NCBI GenBank assembly: GCA_025210235.1
Contig: JAOASG010000016.1
Location: forward strand, 62,001 to 126,000
DNA from: Vallitalea sp.
Lineage (GTDB): Bacteria > Bacillota > Clostridia > Lachnospirales > Vallitaleaceae
Length of the DNA stretch: 64,000 nt
Reading direction: 5' to 3'
A model generated the notes under the pieces. That model worked only from the letters and a program-made list of their open reading frames with translations. It had not been told where the DNA came from and ran no database searches. Below, one piece after another: positions 14,372 to 23,630 of the stretch; the stretch's first letter is position 1, and each line of letters begins with the position of its first letter. Position numbers and translations under genes: made by a program.

Positions 14372-16549
14372 ATTAAAATACTAATTTTTGGAGAATATAA
14401 TGTATTTACCTTATGTTTAATTTCTAGACTGAAAAAAGAAGATAATCAAGTTTTTGTTGTAACAGGTAAAGTAAGAAAAAATGGCGTAAAGCCCGTAGAA
14501 GTTTTTCAAGAGTATAATTTTACGTATGATAGTGATAGTATTTCATATATTTTAAAAAGTATAGAGCCTGATATTGTTCTTTTTTCAGGCGCTTCAGATA
14601 GTATTTTTGATATGGATCATAATAAAAATCAATGTTCAAAATATATATCGGGATTAACAAACGTTGTAATTCATTGTAAAGATTTAAATATAAAGAAATT
14701 TATATATATTTCTTCTTGCTCAGTATTTGAGGGAAATGAAGGAATAATAGATGACGATACTAGACCTATTGCAACTAATAATCGTAATAAAGCAATATTA
14801 ATGGGAGAAAAAATATGTACTGATTATCATGAAGAAATAAGTTATATAACCCACATTGTTAGAGTCGGAGAAATTTATGGAAAATATAAAGATGAGATTA
14901 TAGAAGATTCTGTATGTACAAGAATGATTAATGAAGCATTAAAAGATAATATAGTATCAGTTTATAATAACAGTCAACATAATTTAATATATATTGATGA
15001 TGTAATAGATTCCATATATAGAATTATAGTTCAAAGAACTGAAAAGAACACAGTTTATAATATAACATCAGATTCAGTTTATGATGAAGTACAGTTAATT
15101 AAAGTAATAGAAGAAGTAATAAATAAAAAGATTGAAATAGATACAAAAAAATCAGACAAAAGAATTAGTAATTATGAATTACAAAATATTAAAGAATTAG
15201 GCTTTAAAGAAAAGTATGATATTAAAAGAGGTATTAAAAATGTATATAAAGTAATAGATAAAAAAACAACTATAGAAACAAAAGATGATAAACAAAGAGC
15301 ATCTTTTATAGGCAATATGTTTAGGTTTCCAAATAGAAAAAAGAACATTATTTTATCTTTAATAGAAAATATATTGTTTTTTTTAGTGTTACAATCGTTA
15401 ATAATTTTTACTAAATCTTTTAGTTTACATGAGATAATTGATATTTATTTATTATATGTGATAGTTATCGCAGTAATCTATGGATATATTCAAGCAGTAT
15501 TTGCAGTTGCATTTAGCATAATGGGTAAAATATATACACATCTATTCATAGATAGTAGTTACATAGCATTTAATGATTATGATATATATCTTTGGATTCT
15601 TCAGTTATTTGCTATTGGAGTTCTCATAGGATATCTAAAAGATAAATATAGAAGAAGATACAAAGATTTAAACGATGAAAAAGATTATTTAAAATTAGAA
15701 CTTGAAAATATAAAAGATATTAATAATAGTAATGTTGAAGTTAAAAGTTTATATGAAAAAAGGTTGATTAATTATAAAGATAGTTTTGCTAGAATTTATA
15801 ATATTGTATCACAATTAGATGCAATAGAACCTCAAGAAGTTATTTTTAAATCAGTTAATGTTGTGTGCGAAATAATGAATACTCAAGATGTTGCTATCTA
15901 TACATGTGACAGTAATTCTCAATTTTGCAGATTAATGGCTGCATCTACTAAAAAAGCTAAAAAAATGAAAAAATCAATAAAAATTACTTCTCATAGGGAT
16001 ATGTATTTTAAACTTATGAGGCAAGAAATATATATAAATAAAAAAATGAATCCTCAGTATCCAATTATGGCAGGTGGGACATATAAGGATGGACATTTGC
16101 AGACGATAATTATGGTTTGGTCATTACCTTTTGAAAGTAATAATCTTTATGAGAAAAATATTTTTGGAGTATTATGTAAGCTAATAGAAGGTACGATGGA
16201 TAAAGCATATGAGTATATGAATAATATTAGTGAATCATACAGTTTAACAGAAGGAGATATTATGAGTGCAAAAGCATTTAGTAAAGTTCTTGAATTATAT
16301 ACATATGGAGCAAATGAACATTTAGTTGAGTTTTCCTTATTAAAATTAAAAGATCATAATTACGAGGAAAAACAACTTCATAAATTATTAAAGGAACAGG
16401 TTAGAGATACTGATTATATAGGGGTTAATAATAAAAATGATGTATTTATACTCCTGACTAATGCCAATATAGAAGAAGCCAAATATGTTATAGATAGATT
16501 AGAAAAAAATCAAATTCTAGTAGAAATTGGTGGTAAATATGAAAATTAA
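14372..16549 (+). CDS. pelD: Degenerate SDR epimerase fused to PelD-type c-di-GMP receptor
   Basis: The order, numbered from 14372 (725 residues), is: Rossmann SDR domain (1-300), four membrane helices (about 325-422), coiled coil (430-470), GAF domain (480-605) and degenerate GGDEF domain (615-725). The GGDEF position reads NKNDV, but RDTD (R678, D681) keeps the RxxD I-site at the correct five-residue offset, as in Pseudomonas PelD. The SDR part lacks the glycine-rich loop (FGEYNVF), and the YxxxK tyrosine is asparagine (NNRNK), so it is probably not catalytic. AGGAGGTG at 14358-14365 points to ATT at 14372 as the start, giving IKILIFG; TTG at 14330 and GTG at 14363 are the standard alternatives. 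It likely activates polymer synthesis on binding c-di-GMP. Confidence 0.8.
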   Translation: MKILIFGEYNVFTLCLISRLKKEDNQVFVVTGKVRKNGVKPVEVFQEYNFTYDSDSISYILKSIEPDIVLFSGASDSIFDMDHNKNQCSKYISGLTNVVIHCKDLNIKKFIYISSCSVFEGNEGIIDDDTRPIATNNRNKAILMGEKICTDYHEEISYITHIVRVGEIYGKYKDEIIEDSVCTRMINEALKDNIVSVYNNSQHNLIYIDDVIDSIYRIIVQRTEKNTVYNITSDSVYDEVQLIKVIEEVINKKIEIDTKKSDKRISNYELQNIKELGFKEKYDIKRGIKNVYKVIDKKTTIETKDDKQRASFIGNMFRFPNRKKNIILSLIENILFFLVLQSLIIFTKSFSLHEIIDIYLLYVIVIAVIYGYIQAVFAVAFSIMGKIYTHLFIDSSYIAFNDYDIYLWILQLFAIGVLIGYLKDKYRRRYKDLNDEKDYLKLELENIKDINNSNVEVKSLYEKRLINYKDSFARIYNIVSQLDAIEPQEVIFKSVNVVCEIMNTQDVAIYTCDSNSQFCRLMAASTKKAKKMKKSIKITSHRDMYFKLMRQEIYINKKMNPQYPIMAGGTYKDGHLQTIIMVWSLPFESNNLYEKNIFGVLCKLIEGTMDKAYEYMNNISESYSLTEGDIMSAKAFSKVLELYTYGANEHLVEFSLLKLKDHNYEEKQLHKLLKEQVRDTDYIGVNNKNDVFILLTNANIEEAKYVIDRLEKNQILVEIGGKYEN

Positions 16550-17465
16550 TTTTGCTCAAATGGATAAAATTGAGATAATCATTTTAATTATAATATGTAA
16601 TTTTATTATTTCATTTATATATTTTATTATTAAATGCATAAAAAAAGATGCTTTTAGAGGTTTAATAATGGGGATTTTTATGATTGTTTGTCCTGTAATA
16701 GGACCTTTTTATCTATTTTTTTCATGGCTTATTTATGCAATCTATTTTAAGAGAAATAATAGTAAAGTTAGTATAGAGGAATTAAGTTTAAATAAAGAAA
16801 AAATAAATGTCATTTTAAAACCTGATATTAATAGTGCTTTAAATAAAGTACCTATTGAAGAGGCTCTTATAATATCTGACAATAAAAGTGTAAGAAAGTT
16901 ATTGCTTGACGTGTTAAGAGAAGACAGTAAGTCTTCTGCAAAATCAATATTAAAAGCTGTGGAACATAAAGATAGTGAAGTATCTCATTATGCTGCTTCA
17001 GCTATCTCTGATATTATTAATGAATTTAAAATAAAGGAAAAGCAGTTTAGAGAAGAATATTATATAGATAAAGAAAATGTAGAGTTGTGTCGTAAATATG
17101 TTGATTACTTATATGACTTTTTAGAACAAAATATATTATCTACGGCAGAACAAAAACTTTATTGTGGTATGTTTGAACAATTAATAATAACAATGAAAAG
17201 TTGTTTGCCAGAAGAAATTACTGGTGAACTATATAATAAGTTAATATGTGTACTATTAGCCTTAGGGGAGAACGATAGAGCTGGTTTTTGGGTTTATCAT
17301 GCATTAAATAATAATGGTGATGAATTAGGTAGTTATAAAGCAGGATTAAGATATTACTATATTAATGAAAATAGAAGAGAATTTTTATTATTAATAAACA
17401 ATCTAAAAAAATCAGATATTGTTTTGGACCATGAGATGTTAGAAATGGTTAGATTCTATAGTTAA
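16539..17465 (+). CDS. pelE: PelE-like membrane protein with helical repeats
   Basis: This protein of about 308 residues has two membrane helices near its N-terminus (about 10-35 and 42-65), then an all-helical region of about 230 residues of the HEAT/TPR kind, with segments such as SHYAASAISDIINEFK. PelE in known Pel systems has two membrane helices plus TPR repeats and bridges PelD to the synthase, and this gene sits directly after the PelD-like gene. The ATG at 16539 overlaps the PelD stop by 11 bases, implying translational coupling. The assignment rests on architecture and position. Confidence 0.65.
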   Translation: MKINFAQMDKIEIIILIIICNFIISFIYFIIKCIKKDAFRGLIMGIFMIVCPVIGPFYLFFSWLIYAIYFKRNNSKVSIEELSLNKEKINVILKPDINSALNKVPIEEALIISDNKSVRKLLLDVLREDSKSSAKSILKAVEHKDSEVSHYAASAISDIINEFKIKEKQFREEYYIDKENVELCRKYVDYLYDFLEQNILSTAEQKLYCGMFEQLIITMKSCLPEEITGELYNKLICVLLALGENDRAGFWVYHALNNNGDELGSYKAGLRYYYINENRREFLLLINNLKKSDIVLDHEMLEMVRFYS

Positions 17466-17502
17466 TTAAATTCCTTTTATAAATTTGGACAGAGGTGGTA
17501 CA

Positions 17503-19653
17503 TTGCACATAAATGATTTTCTAGAAATTATGAATGTTTTTATAGCATATTTTGTTCTTATAGTTTTAGTGTCATCTTATATTATAAAGCCACTTGTAAA
17601 AGATAAAAATATTATCAATAGATTTATTATGTATGTAGTATTTGGTAATTTCTATTTAATGATGCTTGTTTTTATTCTTTCATATTTAAGATTTTTTAAT
17701 AGGTTATCACTAATTATTAGCTTATTAGTAAGTGCTTTTGCTATTAGAATTATGTTAGATAAAAAAGGCTTTATAAATAATTTGAAAGAAAACAGAAAGA
17801 TTTTAAAACATTTAATAAGTGGTGAATATGGATTTAAATTATTTTTTTATAGATATATATCTTATAAACTAAATATTATAAGAAATTTTTTAAAACAATT
17901 ATTTTGGGGTAAAAGAATAGAGTGGATAATATTTCTTCTTATTATTTCTTATAACTTATATTACTATAATTACAGTAATATGAATTTCATGAGTTTTGGA
18001 GCCCCAGATGAAGAAGTTCATTTATATTGGATTCAATCATTAATTAGTGGAAGAATATTTCCATCAGGTGTTTATCCACATGGATTTCATAATGTAATAT
18101 CAGCAATTTCAGTTGTTTTTGGCCTTAAAGCAGTAATAGTTACTAATGCATTTTCATTTGTTTCAACTGTACTAATTATGACTATGTTATATTTAGGACT
18201 TAGAAAAATATTACTATCAAAATATGCAGCTTTATTAGGTTTTGCGGTATATTCACTTATTAATATTTATCGGATTGAATCACTTTACAGATATCAATTT
18301 AGTATTCCTCAAGAATATGGAATGATAATGTTAATGCCTATGGTATTATTCTTGTTTAGTTATTTGAGAAAAAAACAAATAATTGATTTAGTTTTTTTCG
18401 GTATTTGTTTTGTAATGACCATAAGTATACATTTTTATATTTCAATTATTGCATTAATTCTAGCTTTAAGTGTAAGTATTATATATTTCTATAGAATTAT
18501 AAAGAAGAAATTATTAATTAAGTTAATAATATGCGGTATTTTAAGTGGACTAATAGCTATTGCGCCACTTGGAGTAGGAGTTGCTTTGGGTAATGAACTA
18601 GAACAATCAATGGATTGGGCAGTTAGAGTTATACAAGGAAGAGAAAATAATAAAAAAGATGAAAAAACTAAAGATGATAATAAAGATAATAGACAAACTA
18701 GATTCGACGATTTTGTTATAAATTCCAAAAAAGAAATCACTAAATATGTGTTTTTTGATATTAGAGTAATGTACATATTTTTAGCATTAATAGTATTAAC
18801 AATAGTTTATTGTATATTTTCTATATTAATTAGAAAGAAATTGGAAGAAAATCTTTATCAATTAGTTTTTGCAATGAATGGGTTACTTTTAATATTTTTA
18901 ATGTTATGTAGATCATTAAATCTACCCACTGTGATGGAAGCTAAAAGAGTTGCTATTTTCTTTTCTTATTTCTCTCCTTTTTTAATTGCTATGCCCTTTG
19001 AAATATTATATAGATTATTTGTAAATAGTAAATTAAAAAGATTTATATCTTGTCTAACGGTTTTGAGTATGGTTACTATAATAATTATTATTATAGATTT
19101 TGGATTACTTCGTCCATTACTTCCATTTTATTATTTCCAGACTAAAGGGGCAATGTTGGTAGATTGTAATATTATGAAAAAATATAATGATTTTGAATGG
19201 ACAATTGTAGCGCCTGTAAATGATATTAGTGTTGTAATGAATAACGGTTATCATTATGAATTAAGTGATTTTATTTTAAATCAAGAAAATTGGAATGAAG
19301 ATATTAAGATAAATATACCAACCAAATATGTTTTTATTTATGTGGAAAAAAGACCTATTATTTCTTATGGTAGTGCATTTTATAAAGATGATAAAGAAAT
19401 AGTAAATAGAGAAATTGTTACATATGAGGATGCAGAAAAAACTCTTTTAAAGGGCAAAAAAAATAATGAGTACTACAAAAAAGACAGAAGAATACTTATG
19501 TCAAAAGCATATTATTGGGCAAAAGAATATCAGAAATATTTTCCTACTGAGATGAGTGTATATTATGAAGATGATGAAATTATTGTGTATAGAATTGTGC
19601 AGAATATTTATGCATTAAATAATTTTGCTATTAACTATGAAGTGAATAAATAA
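17503..19653 (+). CDS. GT-C-like polytopic membrane protein
   Basis: This 716-residue protein has about 12 membrane helices. An acidic motif, APDEEVHLYW, lies in the first large outer loop after the helix near residue 150, where GT-C enzymes carry catalytic acidic residues. A charged lysine/aspartate-rich loop (GRENNKKDEKTKDDNK) and an extracytoplasmic C-terminal domain of about 170 residues follow. GT-C enzymes move sugars from polyprenyl-phosphate donors outside the membrane, and the next gene encodes a DPM1-type enzyme that could make such a donor. The TTG at 17503 is chosen over 17485 because AGAGGTGG lies just upstream. It is not a standard Pel component. Confidence 0.6.
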   Translation: MHINDFLEIMNVFIAYFVLIVLVSSYIIKPLVKDKNIINRFIMYVVFGNFYLMMLVFILSYLRFFNRLSLIISLLVSAFAIRIMLDKKGFINNLKENRKILKHLISGEYGFKLFFYRYISYKLNIIRNFLKQLFWGKRIEWIIFLLIISYNLYYYNYSNMNFMSFGAPDEEVHLYWIQSLISGRIFPSGVYPHGFHNVISAISVVFGLKAVIVTNAFSFVSTVLIMTMLYLGLRKILLSKYAALLGFAVYSLINIYRIESLYRYQFSIPQEYGMIMLMPMVLFLFSYLRKKQIIDLVFFGICFVMTISIHFYISIIALILALSVSIIYFYRIIKKKLLIKLIICGILSGLIAIAPLGVGVALGNELEQSMDWAVRVIQGRENNKKDEKTKDDNKDNRQTRFDDFVINSKKEITKYVFFDIRVMYIFLALIVLTIVYCIFSILIRKKLEENLYQLVFAMNGLLLIFLMLCRSLNLPTVMEAKRVAIFFSYFSPFLIAMPFEILYRLFVNSKLKRFISCLTVLSMVTIIIIIIDFGLLRPLLPFYYFQTKGAMLVDCNIMKKYNDFEWTIVAPVNDISVVMNNGYHYELSDFILNQENWNEDIKINIPTKYVFIYVEKRPIISYGSAFYKDDKEIVNREIVTYEDAEKTLLKGKKNNEYYKKDRRILMSKAYYWAKEYQKYFPTEMSVYYEDDEIIVYRIVQNIYALNNFAINYEVNK

Positions 19654-19659
19654 AAAACA

Positions 19660-19698
19660 GTATTAAAGAATGAACTGAATGTAGTTTTGTGGATACTT
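19660..19698 (+). repeat. Dispersed intergenic palindromic repeat, copy E
   Basis: The core AACTGAATGTAGTT (19673-19686) is flanked by GTAT and ATAC. A wider pair, ACAGTAT at 19658-19664 with ATACTGT at 19707-19713, could enclose the whole element. It lies between the GT-C-like gene and the DPM1-type gene. Confidence 0.6.
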
Positions 19699-19727
19699 AA
19701 AAGGTCATACTGTGAAAGGAGCATAAG

Positions 19728-20486
19728 ATGAAAAAAGATCTCTTAATTATTATACCTGCATATAATGAACAGGAAAGTATAGATATACTGTTAGATAAAA
19801 TGTATAGTTTAAAAATCGATAAAATTGGAGACATAGTAGTAATTAATGATGGTTCACAAGATGATACTGAGAAAGTAGTAAGACAGCATAACGTAACAAT
19901 TATTAATAAAGTGTGTAATATGGGTTATGGTTCAGCATTACAAGTGGGATATAAATATGCAAAAAAAAATGGGTATGATTATGTTATTCAAATAGATGCA
20001 GATGGGCAGCATGATATTAATAATATTAATACAATTTATAATTACTTTAAAAATTATGGTGACGATACTCCTGATATTATAATAGGATCCAGATTTTTGG
20101 AAGAAAATAATAACTTATATATCTCTAAAATAAAATACATAGCAATAAGCTTCTTTAGATTAGTAATAAAAGTTACAACCAAGGAAAATATAACAGACCC
20201 TACGTCAGGATTACAAGGGTTAAATAAAAAAGCATTTTCATACTATGCAGGCTATGGAAATTTTGAATATAGATATCCAGATATAAATATGATAATTCAA
20301 ATGATTATGCGAGGATATATTATAAAGGAGATACCAGCAATAATGTATGATAGAAAAACTGGAGAAAGTATGCATTCTGGTATAATTAGACCTATTAAAT
20401 ATATGGTTTTAATTTTACTTAGTACATTAAATATATTAATAAGAAATAGAAAAGCAAGTGTATACAGAAAAGAGAGAACAAAATGA
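19728..20486 (+). CDS. GT2 glycosyltransferase, DPM1/polyprenyl-phosphate type
   Basis: This 252-residue protein has a complete GT-A fold: the N-terminus LIIIPAYNEQESI, a first acidic motif VVINDGSQDDT, a metal-binding DADGQHD, and the acceptor-side pattern DPTSGLQGLNKKAF. The length and motifs match dolichol-phosphate mannosyltransferase-like enzymes that load sugars onto polyprenyl phosphate on the cytoplasmic face. The ATG at 19728 follows GAAAGGAGC. It overlaps the next gene as ATGA. Together with the GT-C-like protein it could add side sugars to the polymer. Confidence 0.85.
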   Translation: MKKDLLIIIPAYNEQESIDILLDKMYSLKIDKIGDIVVINDGSQDDTEKVVRQHNVTIINKVCNMGYGSALQVGYKYAKKNGYDYVIQIDADGQHDINNINTIYNYFKNYGDDTPDIIIGSRFLEENNNLYISKIKYIAISFFRLVIKVTTKENITDPTSGLQGLNKKAFSYYAGYGNFEYRYPDINMIIQMIMRGYIIKEIPAIMYDRKTGESMHSGIIRPIKYMVLILLSTLNILIRNRKASVYRKERTK

Positions 20487-22189
20487 ATGAAAAGAAAGAT
20501 TTTGAATTGAAAAGTGGGTATTATCTAGGGTTAGCAATAATGATGATTATTTTGCTTTTTCTTATGCTAATTATATTTAACTTAAGTTACTTTATAAAAA
20601 AGAAGAGTCATAATTTACAGGAAGAAGATAGTAGAAAATTAGAAAAACAAGAAAAATTAAAGCATGTGACAACAAATCCTACATGTTTAATTATTTCTAC
20701 TCAAGATAAAAAAAGTGAATTGAAAATAGTTGAAGATAGTTTAAACAAGACTAAGATAAGCTATATGACCAAAGCTTCATTGGAAGATTTCACTACTGAG
20801 GAAATAATTGAATCTGAAATTATAATAATAAATGGAAATCGCTTTGAAAATGTAGACGTTGTGGAGAATCTTATTAGATATCAAGAAAAAAATATAATTT
20901 TTATGTCAATGCCAAATGTTAATTATATTAAAAATACAAACTTAAAGAAAATTATGGGGATAAAAAATATAACTCAATCTGAATATAAAAAAGGCATAGA
21001 ATTTTTACCAGGATTTCTTATAGGAGGATTAATAAAACTTCCAGAATTAAAGTATAGTTCATCAGAAGTAGAGCTGTTGTCTACAACCAAAACATATGTA
21101 ATTGGTTCTGATAAATCTCCAATAATATGGCGTAATATTTTTGATAAGACTAATATTTATATGATAAATGGTCCTTTTGCCAAAATGAATGCAGGATACG
21201 GAATACTTACTGCAATTATAGCTCAGATTTACCCGGATTACATATATCCTATTGTTAACGCTAAGCTTTTTACCTATTCAGGATTTCCGTATATAAGTAA
21301 TGATAATACAGATGGTTTAATAAAAACATATAATCGAAATGCTATGCAACTCCAACATGATATATTAATTCCAGATATTCTAAGTATAAATAAGAGCAGA
21401 AATTTAATTCCAAATGGGTTTTTAATAAATACTATCGATAATTATTTAAGTGATAATACTATAGAACAAATAAATAATTATGAAAAAAATTTTTATAAAA
21501 ATAGTGGAGAAGTTGGAATTAGGTACTCAGGAAATCATGAAGAAGATAATAAATTATTTAATAAACTATTTAATAAAGATTTTAAATTATTAGAAATAGA
21601 TAAAGAATTTAAGGATATAGATATATTAATGGAAAATGATAAATTTAATTTAGTAGAAGCTGTTTGTGGATCATTTAGAACTGATTATAATTTTTCATAT
21701 ATTACTAATAATGCAGTTTATATACCATATACAATTGAAGGAGTGGAAATTACTGATTTAGATAAATTAGAATTTTATTCATATTTAACAGCATTCGGAA
21801 CGATTTCTCAGAATATTAATTTTGAACAAATTATATATCCTAGTGATAATAATGATAATTGGATAAATGTATCACGTAAGTATATTAAATTTATAGATTC
21901 GTATAGAGATAAATTTATAATGATTAAATCAAGGAACATAACAGAAACGTCTCAATTGGTTAAAAAATATAATTTGAATTCTCCTAGGGTAAAATATTTT
22001 AGTAATAAAATTACTATAAAGTCAGATGAGTGGTATGGAGAGTTGCATTATATTTTAAGAACAAACAAAGAAATAGATAGTATTACAAATGCTATAGCCT
22101 ACCAGATAGAAGAAGGCGTATATTTGGTTAGTGTTCACGATAAAGAAGCATATATATATCTTAAACAAATAGACAAATATAGTAGGTGA
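20483..22189 (+). CDS. DUF2194, PelA-like protein of the Pel operon
   Basis: This 568-residue protein has one N-terminal membrane helix (about 14-36) and a large extracytoplasmic part. It resembles DUF2194 proteins found at the PelA position in Gram-positive Pel clusters: an N-terminal Rossmann-like region (about 65-260), then a deacetylase-like barrel with ISNDNTDG near residue 275. I do not see the full Asp/His metal site of active CE4 deacetylases, so it may be inactive or bind polymer only. The ATG overlaps the preceding stop as ATGA. It lies directly before pelF. The family call is moderate. Confidence 0.6.
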   Translation: MNEKKDFELKSGYYLGLAIMMIILLFLMLIIFNLSYFIKKKSHNLQEEDSRKLEKQEKLKHVTTNPTCLIISTQDKKSELKIVEDSLNKTKISYMTKASLEDFTTEEIIESEIIIINGNRFENVDVVENLIRYQEKNIIFMSMPNVNYIKNTNLKKIMGIKNITQSEYKKGIEFLPGFLIGGLIKLPELKYSSSEVELLSTTKTYVIGSDKSPIIWRNIFDKTNIYMINGPFAKMNAGYGILTAIIAQIYPDYIYPIVNAKLFTYSGFPYISNDNTDGLIKTYNRNAMQLQHDILIPDILSINKSRNLIPNGFLINTIDNYLSDNTIEQINNYEKNFYKNSGEVGIRYSGNHEEDNKLFNKLFNKDFKLLEIDKEFKDIDILMENDKFNLVEAVCGSFRTDYNFSYITNNAVYIPYTIEGVEITDLDKLEFYSYLTAFGTISQNINFEQIIYPSDNNDNWINVSRKYIKFIDSYRDKFIMIKSRNITETSQLVKKYNLNSPRVKYFSNKITIKSDEWYGELHYILRTNKEIDSITNAIAYQIEEGVYLVSVHDKEAYIYLKQIDKYSR

Positions 22190-22194
22190 AGAAT

Positions 22195-23616
22195 ATGAAA
22201 GTATGTTTGATTGTTGAAGGTGCATATCCATATTTATTAGGAGGAGTTTCAAGCTGGATTCAGCAGATGTTATTGGAATTTAAAGATGTTGAGTTTGTAA
22301 TTCAAACATTAGTAGTTGATAGAGATGAGAAAAAAGAGTTTAAATATAAAATACCAGATAATGTAACAGAAATTAGAGAAATTTACTTACTTGATTATGA
22401 TTTTGTAAAAAAAAGCAGAAAAAGATTTAGGGTTAAGAAAAATGAGTATTTAGCTTTAGAAAGTTTATTTTATGGTAATGAAGTGAATTGGAAGGGAATA
22501 TTTGATTTTTTTCAAAACCAAAATATATCCTTAGATAAATTACTAACAAGCAAAGAATTTTTGCAAATGACTAAGAATTATTATAAGAAGAATTATGAAA
22601 ATGCGGTATTTACTGATTTATTATGGACTATGAGGTCTATGTATTTACCTTTATTCTTACTATTAAAAAATAAACCTGTAGAGGCAGATATATATCATTC
22701 TATGTCTACTGGATATTCAGGAGTATTTGGTAGTATGTCAAAATACATATATAATAAGCCTTTATTAGTTTCGGAGCATGGGATATATACAAGAGAAAGA
22801 GAAGAAGAAATAATTAAGGCTAATTGGGTAAAAGGATTTTATAAAGATTTATGGATACAACAGTTTTATAAATTTTCTAGTTGCTGTTATGATTTTGCTG
22901 ATGAAGTTACAGCATTATTTGAAGGTGCTAGGGAATTTCAAGTTGATTTGGGATGTTTAAGAGAAAAAACTAATGTTATACACAATGGAGTAAATGTATC
23001 TGAATATGAACATATACCAAGCAAAGGTGATTTTGATGAGTATATAAATGTAGGAGCTATTCTTAGAGTTACGCCAATTAAAGATGTAAAAACTATGATT
23101 AATGCTTTTTGTTTAGCAAAAAAAGAAGTTCCAAATTTAAAATTATGGATAATGGGACCATTAGATGAAAAGCCTAAATATGTAAAAGAATGTATGCAAT
23201 TAGTTAGTGATTTAGAGATAAAAAATGTTGTTTTTACTGGTAAAATTAACGTAAAAGATTATATTGGTAAAATGGATTATATGGTGTTAAGTAGCTTGAG
23301 CGAAGGACAACCGTTAGTTATATTAGAAGGATTTGCGGCAAAAAAACCTTGTATTTCAACAAATGTAGGTGATTGTATTAGTTTAATATATGGAAAAGAT
23401 GATAAAGTAGGAGATGCTGGAGTTATAGTACCTGTTATGAATGTAGAAAAAATGGCTAAGGCAATGGTAAATCTAGCAAAGGATGAAAAAACAAGGCTCG
23501 AGATGGGATTAAACGGATATAACAGGGTAAATAAGTTTTATCAGAATGAAACAGTTTTTAAAGAGTATAAAAAGCTTTATGAAAAATTAATACAAGATAA
23601 ATTACAAGGATTGTAA
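22195..23616 (+). CDS. pelF: PelF, GT4 glycosyltransferase
   Basis: This protein of about 473 residues is a GT-B enzyme with the PelF hallmark start VEGAYPYLLGGVSSWIQ, and in the C-terminal half the nucleotide-sugar motifs GAILRVTPIKDVK and SEGQPLVILEGFA (an E-x7-E pair). PelF is the soluble UDP-GlcNAc/GalNAc-using polymerase of the Pel pathway, acting at the inner face of the membrane with PelG. The ATG at 22195 follows TAGGTGAAG. Adjacent pelG and the PelD-like receptor upstream strongly support the assignment. Confidence 0.92.
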   Translation: MKVCLIVEGAYPYLLGGVSSWIQQMLLEFKDVEFVIQTLVVDRDEKKEFKYKIPDNVTEIREIYLLDYDFVKKSRKRFRVKKNEYLALESLFYGNEVNWKGIFDFFQNQNISLDKLLTSKEFLQMTKNYYKKNYENAVFTDLLWTMRSMYLPLFLLLKNKPVEADIYHSMSTGYSGVFGSMSKYIYNKPLLVSEHGIYTREREEEIIKANWVKGFYKDLWIQQFYKFSSCCYDFADEVTALFEGAREFQVDLGCLREKTNVIHNGVNVSEYEHIPSKGDFDEYINVGAILRVTPIKDVKTMINAFCLAKKEVPNLKLWIMGPLDEKPKYVKECMQLVSDLEIKNVVFTGKINVKDYIGKMDYMVLSSLSEGQPLVILEGFAAKKPCISTNVGDCISLIYGKDDKVGDAGVIVPVMNVEKMAKAMVNLAKDEKTRLEMGLNGYNRVNKFYQNETVFKEYKKLYEKLIQDKLQGL

Positions 23617-23630
23617 AGAGAGGTGTTATT

